A DNA stretch of 20,637 nt from Discostella pseudostelligera (taxonomy: Eukaryota; Bacillariophyta; Thalassiosirophyceae; Thalassiosirales; Thalassiosiraceae), in assembly GCA_036940085.1 (NCBI GenBank), contig JALLBK010000181.1, positions 1 through 20,637 on the forward strand, in the 5' to 3' direction. The notes under the pieces were generated by a model. The model made no database searches. It worked only from the letters and a program-made list of their open reading frames with translations, and had not been told where the DNA came from. Numbering within the stretch: position 1 is the first letter of the stretch; each line of letters opens with the position of its first letter. Below are positions 8,650-17,694 of this stretch, one piece after another. The position numbers and the translations under genes were made by a program.

Positions 8650-9110
8650 TGTTGACGGGGGAAGGTCGATGAGATATTGTTATCTACTTCGATGGCAATC
8701 AATTCAATGAAATGAAAATGAAATGATTTTGTTGTTGTTGGATGGGGAGTATCATCTCTCTCTTCATCAGTCTCAATAGGTGTAAGTGTATGCTCTAGAG
8801 GAGTATGTATTGGGTGTGCCCGCCCCCGCCAAAATCTTAGTACTTGTTCTACATAAGTACAGAATCCCACGTGGACTCATAGGAGAGTTTTAAAATTAAT
8901 TTAAAATGTGATGGTATGGATGTACTAAGGAATTTGTTTAGAGACTGTTCGGGAATTTCCCTGCCCTACGCATGCCGGCCTGCGTCTGTCCACGTGGAGC
9001 CACACATTTCTTCCCGCCATTCTCGTCCGCAGTGACGATGACGATGCGATGGACGGACGGATCGACGATGGTGAAGAAGTTGAAAGTTGATGATGATGTT
9101 GACGATGACG
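8650..9110. promoter_or_regulatory. Divergent promoter region of allantoin synthase and CysRS
   Basis: About 460 bp separate the two start codons. It holds one CCCGCCAAA (8825-8833, E2F-type) and two CACGTG palindromes (8868-8873 and 8991-8996), both in the longer context CCACGTGGA. Pyrimidine-rich and GTT-rich simple sequence lies nearer the allantoin synthase. No TATA box is evident. Functions of these motifs are inferred from known eukaryotic factors (E2F/DP; bHLH or bZIP for CACGTG). Confidence 0.45.
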
Positions 9111-11057
9111 ATGAAGGTCTCCACCGCCGCCACCTCGTTCGTCGCCATTGCATTATCTAGGCGCCAAGCCTCCTCCGATGCATTCTCTCTGCCACCAGTG
9201 ACGTCGTCTTGCAGGAATTACTTGCCAGTAGTCGTCCGCCCGTCGTCATGGTCATGGGCATCGCCGTCGGCGACGTCCTCCACCTCCCGCCGATGGCGAC
9301 GGCGACAATCACAATCATCGAACAAGACCTTTCACTCCTCCTTCGTTCTTGATAGTAGCAGCAGTAGTGTCAATCATGAAATCATTGACAATGGTGTGGA
9401 GTCAACATCAACATCATCACCTCGTCCACTCTCTCTCTACAATTCACTCACCCGGACCAAAACTCCCTTTGTACCACTCCACCCTCCCCATGTTACCATG
9501 TACACATGCGGTCCGACCGTTTACGATTCTGCCCACGTTGGTAACTTTCGTGCTTTTTTAACCTACGACATACTAAAACGCGTCTTATTCTACTTGGGAT
9601 ACTCCGTCGATCATGTTTGTAATTTAACCGATGTCGATGATAAGATTATTCGAAAATGTACATTGGAAGGAACATCGTTACAAGAATTGACATTACGGTA
9701 TGAAAATCAATTCTTTGAGGATTTGGAGGCATTGAATATTGTGAAAGCACGTGCCTATCCTCGTGCTACGGAACATATTGATGAAATGGCAAGGCTTATT
9801 ATTGATCTCGAGAACCAGGGGTTGGCATATCAGAGTGATGAGGGGAGTTGGTACTTCGCAGTATCGAAGAAGGAGGGGTATGGCACAAGATTGGTCAATC
9901 TCGAACCAGAACAATTGAAAAAGGGTGCGAGTGTCATGACGGGGGGTGGGGGTGTGGTTATGCGTGGACTGGATGATACTTCCGCTGCTGCTGAATTAGA
10001 TGCAGATGAGTACGATGCTGAGAAGGATGGTGTGCGTGATTTTTGTTTGTGGAAGGCGTACAAGCCACAATTCGATCGGGACGATGCAACATGGGATCCG
10101 ATTGTCGAATTAAACGATGGAACTGTGAAGAGTATCGGTAGAGGTAGACCGGGATGGCATTTGGAATGCAGTGCCATGGCAAGGAAATATTTGGGCATCA
10201 CTATCGATTTGCATGCTGGAGGTGTCGATCTGAAGTTTCCACATCACGAGAACGAGATTGCACAGAGTGAGGGGGCTAATGGTGCGCCATTCTGCAATTG
10301 CTGGATACACAATGGTTTTGTCAATATTGGGGATGAAAAAATGTCCAAGTCCAAGGGTAACTTCTTCACACTACGGACCGCGTGTCCGACGCCAGATGAT
10401 GTTAGGGCGTATCGATATTTGGTGGTTAGTTCACAATATCGCAATCCGTTAAGCTTTACCGATGCCGCATTGGGTGCCGCAAAGGGCGCACTGAAACGGT
10501 TGGATAAGTTGAAAGTCATGATTGGTGATGCTTTGTCAATGGGAGTAGTAGATGGCGATGCAACCGTTGCGAATGGGTATGCGAATAGTGATCTAGTGAA
10601 AGCCGTCGAGACTGCACTTACGAACTTCGAGGTGGCAATAGCCGACGATCTGAGTATGCCCCGAGCAGCGGCGAGTCTCTTTTCGATTGTCAAGTCGGCG
10701 GAGACCGAATTTAAGCGAGTTGCTAAAGCCGACGAAGGCGATGTCGTGCAGCCTCTAGATCTGGCGGGCCTCGCGTCCGTCCAAAGGGCATTGGACGAGA
10801 TGGATCGAGTCTTTGGAATATTCTACCATGTCCCGAGCGAGAGGAACGGAGAGGATGATAGAGAAAGTGTCAACGGCGAAAGCGAAGTGGACGCATCAAT
10901 AATTCCAGAGGAAGTCATGGATCTGGTAAATAAACGATCAGCGGCCAAGGATGCAAAAGACTGGGAGCTTGCCGACTCTCTCCGTTCGAAGATTACCGCG
11001 CTAGGATTTTCAGTCAAGGACGTGAAAGGCGGAGTACCGGAAGTAAGCAAGGTGTAA
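9111..11057 (+). CDS. cysS: Cysteinyl-tRNA synthetase, bacterial-type, with organellar leader
   Basis: Single-exon gene, 648 aa from 9111. The enzyme charges tRNA-Cys with cysteine using ATP. MYTCGPTVYD (zinc Cys133), the HIGH-type motif HVGN (about 142-145), GRPGWHLECSAM (zinc Cys), FPHHENEIAQSE (zinc His and Glu) and KMSKSKGNF (410-416) appear in the correct order, followed by a helical anticodon region. Bacterial CysRS is about 460 aa; the excess is mainly a leader of about 110 residues plus loop insertions. MKVSTAATSFVAIALS resembles a signal peptide and is followed by SSDAFSLPP, like the diatom plastid cleavage motif, so plastid import is likely and dual plastid/mitochondrial use is possible. 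An in-frame ATG at 9087 would add MMMMLTMT and weaken the signal peptide, so 9111 is preferred. Its stop is 13 bp from the stop of the convergent neighbour. Confidence 0.93.
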   Translation: MKVSTAATSFVAIALSRRQASSDAFSLPPVTSSCRNYLPVVVRPSSWSWASPSATSSTSRRWRRRQSQSSNKTFHSSFVLDSSSSSVNHEIIDNGVESTSTSSPRPLSLYNSLTRTKTPFVPLHPPHVTMYTCGPTVYDSAHVGNFRAFLTYDILKRVLFYLGYSVDHVCNLTDVDDKIIRKCTLEGTSLQELTLRYENQFFEDLEALNIVKARAYPRATEHIDEMARLIIDLENQGLAYQSDEGSWYFAVSKKEGYGTRLVNLEPEQLKKGASVMTGGGGVVMRGLDDTSAAAELDADEYDAEKDGVRDFCLWKAYKPQFDRDDATWDPIVELNDGTVKSIGRGRPGWHLECSAMARKYLGITIDLHAGGVDLKFPHHENEIAQSEGANGAPFCNCWIHNGFVNIGDEKMSKSKGNFFTLRTACPTPDDVRAYRYLVVSSQYRNPLSFTDAALGAAKGALKRLDKLKVMIGDALSMGVVDGDATVANGYANSDLVKAVETALTNFEVAIADDLSMPRAAASLFSIVKSAETEFKRVAKADEGDVVQPLDLAGLASVQRALDEMDRVFGIFYHVPSERNGEDDRESVNGESEVDASIIPEEVMDLVNKRSAAKDAKDWELADSLRSKITALGFSVKDVKGGVPEVSKV

Positions 11058-11070
11058 ACGACAAATATAT

Positions 11071-11721
11071 TTAGTAGGCGTCGACTTTGTCGCTGATCGT
11101 TTTCCCAATATTCACCTCCTTGATGAAGTCTCTTTCCGTTATATTCAGCAGGGCCGTCGCTTCGACATGAGCTCTTTGCTGCTTCAGGATGTCTATCAGT
11201 TTCAATTGTTTCTTGATCACTACTAACAATTCAGAACGTTGTTTCTGAAGATTTAGAATGAAACCTCGTTTCTCATTGTCATACTCTCCTTGTTTCAGTG
11301 ATTCGAATTCCTCCTTGAACTTTGTGCATTGGTCCTTTAATGTCTGCATCCTTTCCCCCCTCTTTTTTGCCATGAAAATCTCGTCGGCTAGATTCTTTTG
11401 CGCCGAAGCCAACTCGACCTTGAGTTCCCGGACAACATCTTCATCGGATGAAACAGTCCACATTACCTGCTCCACTGCATCTCTGGTCTTCGACTTCGCC
11501 AGGATCTTTTGCAATCGTAACGTCTCCTGGAATTGTCTTTCGAGATCTGAATGTGCATGCTCCAGCAAGCTTTGCAATTTTGACTTGTCATCGAGAGCAC
11601 GAGACAGCTGCCGACTCAACGCCTTGACCTTTGCTTTCTCGATCTCGAGCGGCGTTGCATCAACAACAAGTGAATTGATCGTTGTGGCATCAATGATTGA
11701 TTCTACGCTAACCTCCTTCAT
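11071..11721 (-). CDS. Coiled-coil protein, TEX9-like C-terminus
   Basis: 216 aa, almost entirely charged helix with heptad character (about residues 28-190), with no signal peptide or membrane segment. The C-terminal part (LQKQRSEL, KKQLKLIDILKQQRAHVEA, LLNITERDF) resembles from memory the C-terminal end of TEX9, a centriolar-satellite/ciliary protein of animals and algae; the assignment is tentative. The frame stays open for 18 codons upstream of the ATG back to a stop near 11776, and a TTTGTAG acceptor-like sequence lies inside that stretch, so a short upstream exon is possible although only about 210 bp separate this gene from the next stop. If correct, it would relate to basal bodies or flagellate gametes. 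Confidence 0.6.
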   Translation of the reverse strand: MKEVSVESIIDATTINSLVVDATPLEIEKAKVKALSRQLSRALDDKSKLQSLLEHAHSDLERQFQETLRLQKILAKSKTRDAVEQVMWTVSSDEDVVRELKVELASAQKNLADEIFMAKKRGERMQTLKDQCTKFKEEFESLKQGEYDNEKRGFILNLQKQRSELLVVIKKQLKLIDILKQQRAHVEATALLNITERDFIKEVNIGKTISDKVDAY

Positions 11722-11935
11722 GATAAACTTCAGGTTCGGATCGAAGACCGATGTGTTCTTACTTCCTACAAACGATGATAGTATTTAATTTTAATTTCCA
11801 AACGTTGAATGTTCAGGTCTTTGAGAATGCCGCAGGATCATGTGAATGTCCAATTGAGCATGATAATAATATAACATGTAAATCATCCTACCACATCAAT
11901 ATGCAATAATTAGTCCCCGATGCTACTCATCATGA

Positions 11936-14524
11936 TCAGAACGGCGATCCCATAGCCAACGACTTGAACAACGCCTTCGGATCATCTACCATGGGGTACC
12001 CATAAAACTTGTGTCCATCATCTTGATACTTTTCATAGGCCTCCCTACGGAGCTTGTCCGACTCCGTCATGGCAAGGGACACACTCTTTAGTACCCAGTT
12101 GACTCGCTCCGTGGCCAGGGTCACATCCCCGACCAAGGTGGTGGCCATAGATTCTGGATCAGTACTAGCACGGACTTCGCCGTTCTCCGCTCCTTCGACA
12201 ATGATATCCAATTCGATTTTTTCAGGAGGTTGGTGATGCTCCTCCAACTGCTTCACCTCGACTAATGTTTCATTCCAAAGCCGTTCTTCCTTCTCAAGCT
12301 TTTGGATTTCCACCATGAGCTTAGCCACCTCCTGCCACATCTCCTTATTGCGAGGATGGTTCCGCTGTTTCTCTACCTTTTGACGTTCGTACCGTTCCTG
12401 TCGAGAACGCGCCCGAGACTCCTTCCGTTCCTTCTTAGCCACGAGCTCATCCAACCGATGTTGTCTCTCCTGACTCTCAATTTTCTCCATTCGCAACTGT
12501 TGTCGTTTCGCCTCGCGTTCACGCCATGCCGCACCCGCCAACTTCATTGCCTCGTCAGTGCACTTCGTCACGACCATGCGACAAGTCTCAATCGCCTTGA
12601 CTACTTCCGTACCTTCCGACGCGGGCATTCCATCTCGGACGTTCCGTTGTGCCTTTGCTTGCATCTGCTTCAGTACAGCATTCGTTTCATAGGCAATCGA
12701 AGGCAAAATCACCTCCTGCAAAGAAAGGAGATTCGCTTTTGCACAGTTGAGTTGATATTGATGGGATGGACTACCCATTGCGATGGCTTGGTCATGGAAT
12801 AGGCAGAGTGTTTCCGTTCTTGGAAATGGAATGGACTCCCTTGGGAATACAAATGCATTCTCGTAAGTGGTTGGCATTGCCACTTCGTTTCTGATCGGCT
12901 CGGCACTAGTCTCACTTATCGAAACATCGTTGGTGGTGGAGGTTGGGTGCTCGGCACGAGAAACGACCTTTACGGGTGCCTCCTCCTCCACCATGTCCTC
13001 GGGCATCAAGTATTTTGCAGAGGGTATCGAAGCACGTAGACGTTTGATGATTCGGCGTTGACTGTTGGGTGTTGGTTCTGGAGATCGAACTTTCGTGAGC
13101 TCCTTCTCTGGAGAGAGCAACATCACGGTTTCGACATCCTCGGTAGTAGGCTTCGGCGGTGCTACTACGCTCTCCGCCGTGTGACGATCTCTGCGACTTG
13201 CCGAAAGGGATGGCAAAACTAGCTTCGATGTGGATGCTTTTGACGCCGAGAATGCCACCGGAACCGACATGGTTTCACTTCCTGAACCAACGGACATGTT
13301 GCTACTGCTACCGCTGCTACTTTGCGCGTTGGTGGTGGTGGTGCTGAACGTAGGCATGCTCATACGAGTACCCTCGGCCTCCTTCAACGAATACGTGCCA
13401 TTGGGTGACAATGCCTTCTTCTTATGCAAATCCACGGACATTGCTCTGGAGCGATTGGGTGAAATATTACCCAACGGAGAACGAACAGGAGATCGGATGG
13501 GTGACTTGGCCATGTTCGTAGTTGAACTTCGTTTGGGCGACAATGACCGCATTGCGGTGGGTGGAGACTTTGATGCACTGGTCTGATAGTGGCTGTCATT
13601 TCGCTTGGGTGACAATGATCGCATTGCGGAGGGAGGAGACCTCGATACACTGTTCTGACTTTGATAGTCATTTCGTTTTGGTGACAATGATCGCATTGCG
13701 GATGGAGGAGACTTCGATGCACTCTTTTGAAATAGATAGTCACTAGACTGCTGCCTACCACGCTCCAATCGAATGGGAGACAAATTGGTGTCTGCAAATG
13801 ATTCCTCCAACGATGTACGAATGGGATTCAAACTATCATCGAATGCATCTTCCTCATCCATAAATCCACTCGACGACGACGACGAAATATGCGACATGTT
13901 TAACGAGCTTGGACGACCACTACCACCAGCGCGACCAACGCTTCGTTGAGAAGTTCCATGAGTGGTAATTACTTGATTCGAACGCCGCTGTGAGACATTG
14001 ATATGACTTGCCATCAAAATATTGGGAGTGGCCAACCCAAGTGAATCTCTACTACCAAACGAAGTTCGAGTAACATTGCTCTTGCGCCCAGTGTTGAGAA
14101 TGTTGTTGTGCTCCATGTGAACGTTGCTTGGACTACGCTCATTCCCAGTGTGAGAATTATCGCCGTTATCGTCCTCCTCCTCGTCCTCCTGATCATTCAA
14201 TAGACCCTTCTTCCCGCCACCAATGGTGCTCCAATTGCTAAGAGAATTCCGGCCCAGCATAAAACCCACACTCTGCCGTCCAAACTCCCTCGATGGTTCG
14301 CTCTCTTCGGTATCGTCGCTCATCATGGACTCTCGATGCTGTTGCTGTTGATGCGACGCGCTAACCAACTCTTCGTAGGTGCGCCCCATGGTCGTCAATT
14401 CTTCTTCGCGTTCGACAGCGACAGCGGCGGCGGGTGGACCGCGGGGTCGTTCGTCGTTGGCAGATGGCGCATTGAAAGGGGGGAGGAGTGACGGACGCTC
14501 TCTAGTCTTGGTGCGGGTGATCAT
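11936..14524 (-). CDS. Large disordered Ser-Pro-rich protein with C-terminal coiled coil, unknown function
   Basis: 862 aa in one exon. The first about 560 residues are low-complexity, rich in Ser, Asn, Gln and acidic runs, with many SP and SPxR/K sites of the kind phosphorylated by cyclin-dependent kinases (RSLSPKR, KSPIRSPVRSPL, LSPEKE, RSPEPTP). A 24-residue unit built on SPPSAMRSLSPKR is repeated three times near 265-336. The C-terminal about 300 residues are better ordered: a segment starting near LCLFHDQAIAMGSP, a long Arg/Lys/Glu coiled coil with AxxRExxAxRQ patterns, then a compact ending before MGSPF. I recognise no family; no RVSF, MELT or INCENP IN-box is seen. Kinase-regulated scaffolding in mitosis, the cytoskeleton or a kinetochore is a guess supported by the SP sites and by three E2F-type motifs in the promoter. 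Confidence 0.85.
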   Translation of the reverse strand: MITRTKTRERPSLLPPFNAPSANDERPRGPPAAAVAVEREEELTTMGRTYEELVSASHQQQQHRESMMSDDTEESEPSREFGRQSVGFMLGRNSLSNWSTIGGGKKGLLNDQEDEEEDDNGDNSHTGNERSPSNVHMEHNNILNTGRKSNVTRTSFGSRDSLGLATPNILMASHINVSQRRSNQVITTHGTSQRSVGRAGGSGRPSSLNMSHISSSSSSGFMDEEDAFDDSLNPIRTSLEESFADTNLSPIRLERGRQQSSDYLFQKSASKSPPSAMRSLSPKRNDYQSQNSVSRSPPSAMRSLSPKRNDSHYQTSASKSPPTAMRSLSPKRSSTTNMAKSPIRSPVRSPLGNISPNRSRAMSVDLHKKKALSPNGTYSLKEAEGTRMSMPTFSTTTTNAQSSSGSSSNMSVGSGSETMSVPVAFSASKASTSKLVLPSLSASRRDRHTAESVVAPPKPTTEDVETVMLLSPEKELTKVRSPEPTPNSQRRIIKRLRASIPSAKYLMPEDMVEEEAPVKVVSRAEHPTSTTNDVSISETSAEPIRNEVAMPTTYENAFVFPRESIPFPRTETLCLFHDQAIAMGSPSHQYQLNCAKANLLSLQEVILPSIAYETNAVLKQMQAKAQRNVRDGMPASEGTEVVKAIETCRMVVTKCTDEAMKLAGAAWREREAKRQQLRMEKIESQERQHRLDELVAKKERKESRARSRQERYERQKVEKQRNHPRNKEMWQEVAKLMVEIQKLEKEERLWNETLVEVKQLEEHHQPPEKIELDIIVEGAENGEVRASTDPESMATTLVGDVTLATERVNWVLKSVSLAMTESDKLRREAYEKYQDDGHKFYGYPMVDDPKALFKSLAMGSPF
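13525..13740 (-). repeat. Three tandem 72-bp units encoding a 24-residue Ser-Pro repeat
   Basis: Corresponding bases recur exactly 72 bp apart (13541, 13613, 13685 for the CAATGA block). Each unit encodes S-x-S-K/R-SPP-S/T-AMRSLSPKR followed by a variable polar spacer. The core SPPxAMRSLSPKR is nearly invariant while the spacers drift, so the SP-containing core seems to be what selection keeps. Confidence 0.9.
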
Positions 14525-14999
14525 TGTGTCGATTTTTTGAACGTGATACTGAAGTTCTATGGAGAAGACAATGAACGCCGTCGTTTGCTACTGCCGACCT
14601 TTGGCCATGGTGGAGAGACCATCGCCAGTTGCCTTTTGCCCCAAAAGTCCGTTGTCCATGGCATGAGCGATCGGTGATGGAGCGATGAGCGAGATGGCGG
14701 GAGGAACACTCGTGACACCACCGCATGCTTCATGAATCACGAGTTTCACTCCCCTCGTTCAAAAACGAAAACCGATGAAAAAATCATTTGGATCTTTATT
14801 CAACTCCTCCCGCCAAATTCCTCCCGCCAAAAATGTTGAATCTCCCGCCAAATTTGCCAACGCAGAGCGCAGCTGCGACAGAGGAGACGAAGAACAAAAG
14901 AAGCATCACCATCACCCATCACACAACACAATTCATCGCATTATCAACCCGACGAAGTTGATACAATCGACAATCGACGCACCATTGGTCTAATACACG
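14525..14999. promoter_or_regulatory. Divergent promoter with a cluster of E2F-type sites
   Basis: Shared upstream region of the Ser-Pro-rich gene (-) and the F-box/LON gene (+). TCCCGCCAAA occurs three times, at 14808-14817, 14822-14831 and 14843-14852, and a related TGGCGGGA lies at 14695-14702. TTTGGCGGGA on the minus strand is the classic E2F/DP binding site, used for G1/S transcription in animals, plants and algae. Starts are 14 and 21 bp apart. A 72-codon plus-strand ORF crosses this region but looks like chance. Confidence 0.6.
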
Positions 15000-16279
15000 A
15001 TGGACACTTCTGCACCCCCATCAACATTACTCGAATTCCATGAAGATATCCTCTTGTCTATCCTGAGTTATGTCGCCGATGCGCCATTCGAGTTGGTAGA
15101 TTCTGGTATGTGTCCATTGTCCATGTCGGATAACTCGACGCTTGGATTTCATTGTTTTGTTTAATTGGTCGTTCGCTCTCTCTCGCTCTCTCTCGCAAAC
15201 ATTGTTCCTTATGAACCATAGTTCCTAAATCACGCTATCGCACACGTGCAATAACAGGTGGATCCTTTGATCCTACCAGCTTTCATTCCACCCTCATCCA
15301 CATCCTACCACTCGTTTGTAAACATTTCCATAAACTCGTATCCAAATATGATGTTTATTGGAAACAAGCCTTGCTTCGATTGATGCAGAAGGATCCAAGC
15401 CTATGGAAAGAGGGTGTACGACATATATTATTCGATTTTCAGTGTGATCGTATAGATATGGAGATTGAAAATCGGAGTGCTGCTGCATCCGTGGGTCGTC
15501 GTGAGAAGCGTGCGAAGCATGTTGATCAGCAACGCAATCCCTCATCATCTTCTTCTTCTACGTCAGGACAAAATTCGTTCCTCTTACCTCCTTGCACAAC
15601 TAATGAAGAACTCCTTGAACAACTCTATCATGTGCTCGAATCGGATCGTCGAACGACCACCGAATCGATTGAAAAGGGGCTGTACAAATGTATCTACCAG
15701 TTGGTGTTTCATCAACATGTGCGTTACCACGGAAAGGTGTTTTACATGGATTCGGACATGCAATTAGGAGAACCATATGGATTGCACCTATTTGAGCCAC
15801 GATATCGAATATTAATATCAGAGGTAATGTCCCGATTTCCATTGAATGCACGAAGGGGAGGGCGGATCATCCCCTTGTTGCCAGGATTACCCCCCACTCG
15901 TGATAGAGTAATGGATGATGATCTCAAGGCCATCACACTTCAGCTGGTAGAGAAAAATGAATGCACTGTTGAAAATTTTAGGCTGCCAACGTTCATCCAT
16001 GCACATCAATCGCCATTACGTCGAAATACTCCTGCCACCATCGTTCAAGTTCTAAATTGCGACATCTCAGGAGATGGAAGCGCGGATGTGGTATTGAAAC
16101 CATTGGCCTATATTTGGCTTGAGAAAGTTACGGAAAGACCATTCTCTGGTGGACTGTATGAGGCGACAGGAATACGTTTGGGCGTGGAGGCAACTGCGGC
16201 ATATGAACGATGGAGTGGAATGAGAGCGTACGGGAGGGGAGATGGGAGGGGTCGAGAACATATGTTGCCGATTCCTTGA
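15000..16279 (+). CDS. F-box-like and LON-domain protein (probable ubiquitin-ligase substrate adaptor)
   Basis: Two exons, 15000-15105 and 15258-16279, joined by a 152-bp GT-AG intron (GTATGT donor, AACAG acceptor), give 375 aa. An in-frame TAA lies two codons before the ATG. Residues about 8-75 look F-box-like (LLEFHEDILLSILSYVAD, then ILPLVCKHFHKLVSKYDVYWKQAL), the pattern that docks to SKP1. After a basic and poly-Ser linker, residues about 195-375 hold a LON-type substrate-binding fold marked by GLHLFEPRYRILI (FEPRYR at 214-219). No protease or ATPase domain is present, so it should recognise substrates rather than degrade them. The combination suggests an SCF adaptor by analogy with other LON-domain ubiquitin-ligase parts. 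Its stop is 92 bp from the convergent RNase HII stop. Confidence 0.78.
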
Positions 16280-16371
16280 TTGTGGATCAATATTTTTGCC
16301 GACTTGGTAATGCAATTGTACAGATAATATGGATTTAAGCTTGCATATTACCCAAGAATACTTCATCTACC

Positions 16372-17694
16372 CTATCTAATCACATTGCCTTGTTCATCAA
16401 ACTCCATCGACTTCAGTGGAGCGAACGTCCTCCGATGGATGGGACTTGCACCATACTTCATCACGGCACTCCTGTGTGCCTCCGTGGGATAGCCTTTATG
16501 CTGACTCAGATTGTACATTGGGTACATCTTATCATACTCATGCATGAGTCGATCACGCGTCACCTTGGCAAGGATGGATGCAGCGCCGATGGAATACTCT
16601 CGACCATCTCCTTTCACTAGCGATTCACATGCGCATGGCATGTCTTTGGGAATTTTGTTTCCGTCAATGAGAGCATAGTAGTCACTGCCATTGTTAGAAA
16701 GATTGCTCTCGGACTCATGGGCATCGTTTCTGCCGGTAACGACGTAAGACAGATCCATCCGTTCTGCAGAAACAGTATTCGATTTGTTGATGTCTTCCTG
16801 GTGTTTGTTGTTGCTGCTATCCATATTCATCAATCCCAAAACAGCCAACTTCATGCCCTCCAAGGTAGCCTGCAATATATTAATCTCATCAATCCGTTGT
16901 GCACTAATAACTGCCACGGCGTAACGAATTCCCGGACTAGCAATTAACTCTTCGTATTTTCGTTCTCGCTCCTCTTCTTTCGTAATTTTTTTCGAGTCGA
17001 TAATCCCTTGAATGTTGGTGGGTACTATTGCTGCCGCAGCCACGACGGGACCAGCAAGTGGACCACGTCCTGCCTCATCTACTCCAATAACGACAAGACG
17101 ATTTGTTGCCTTGCTGGTAAGTTGAAGCTCGCGTGTCCTTGGGAGACATTCGCAGCGTGACGGTGCACTGGCGCTGGACGCAGGTTGCGTTGATTTTTCT
17201 TCTTCACATTCTATTTTTGTCCGCTTGGATTTTTGTACGATGACATCGCTCACTGCAAGTTCTTTTGTGTCATTGGTGGGTGATGGTGTATGCAATTCAT
17301 CATTATTTGTCAACCTTTCAACGAGTGTCGATTTTGTCCCCGATATTGGCAAGCCACGCCCCCGAAGTAATGCACGCAATTCTAGAACCTTCCTTGAATT
17401 GTAACTTTGATCGTCTGACCAATGATCACCAATATTGTTGACCCCTGATGCGATGGTGGTGTGAGATCGTGCGGGTTGAAGCCGTGCACTCCTCCGTGGC
17501 CTTGATATTGTGATAGATGATGTGTGGAGGATAGATCGAGTAGGACGAGACATGATACTGAATGACGGAGGACGCATACAGCTATAACAACTTACAGCTG
17601 AAGCTCGACACGACAACGAGAGAAGGAGATGCGATGAGAAGATGGCAATGAATAGGCCCTTGCGAGGAAGGCATATACTATGGAGGTGGAACAT
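16372..17694 (-). CDS. rnhB: RNase HII with SAP domain and organellar leader
   Basis: 440 aa, single exon. RNase HII cleaves RNA in RNA-DNA hybrids, including single ribonucleotides in DNA. The catalytic set is present: GVDEAGRGPLAGPV (Asp206, Glu207), LIDGNKIP (Asp344) and KVTRDRLM (Asp381), with DSKKIT, KGDGREYSIGAAS and YGASPIHRRTF also matching the bacterial-type enzyme. Residues about 98-133 (VLELRALLRGRGLPISGTKS, LVERL) form a SAP domain, a DNA-binding helix pair not normal in bacterial RnhB. A polar insert (about 291-338) interrupts the core. The leader MFHLHSICLPRKGLFIAIF... is hydrophobic like a signal peptide; a second in-frame Met at residue 40 (17577) would instead begin an Arg/Ser-rich presequence of mitochondrial type. 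Organelle DNA repair is likely, with targeting unsettled. An E2F-type site lies about 105 bp upstream. Confidence 0.93.
   Translation of the reverse strand: MFHLHSICLPRKGLFIAIFSSHLLLSLSCRASAVSCYSCMRPPSFSIMSRPTRSILHTSSITISRPRRSARLQPARSHTTIASGVNNIGDHWSDDQSYNSRKVLELRALLRGRGLPISGTKSTLVERLTNNDELHTPSPTNDTKELAVSDVIVQKSKRTKIECEEEKSTQPASSASAPSRCECLPRTRELQLTSKATNRLVVIGVDEAGRGPLAGPVVAAAAIVPTNIQGIIDSKKITKEEERERKYEELIASPGIRYAVAVISAQRIDEINILQATLEGMKLAVLGLMNMDSSNNKHQEDINKSNTVSAERMDLSYVVTGRNDAHESESNLSNNGSDYYALIDGNKIPKDMPCACESLVKGDGREYSIGAASILAKVTRDRLMHEYDKMYPMYNLSQHKGYPTEAHRSAVMKYGASPIHRRTFAPLKSMEFDEQGNVIR

Noticed and set aside
9011..9020. TTCCCGCCAT as another E2F-type site upstream of CysRS
   Set aside because: It lacks the AAA end of the TTTGGCGGG core, so it was not counted with the five exact motifs.
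11936..14524. Assignment of the Ser-Pro-rich protein as KNL1/Spc105 or INCENP
   Set aside because: No RVSF, MELT-type repeats or IN-box could be found; composition alone is not enough for a name.
14775..14993. Plus-strand 72-codon ORF before the F-box/LON gene
   Set aside because: It overlaps the E2F-type cluster, has no recognisable features, and a stop separates it from the downstream gene; taken as promoter DNA.
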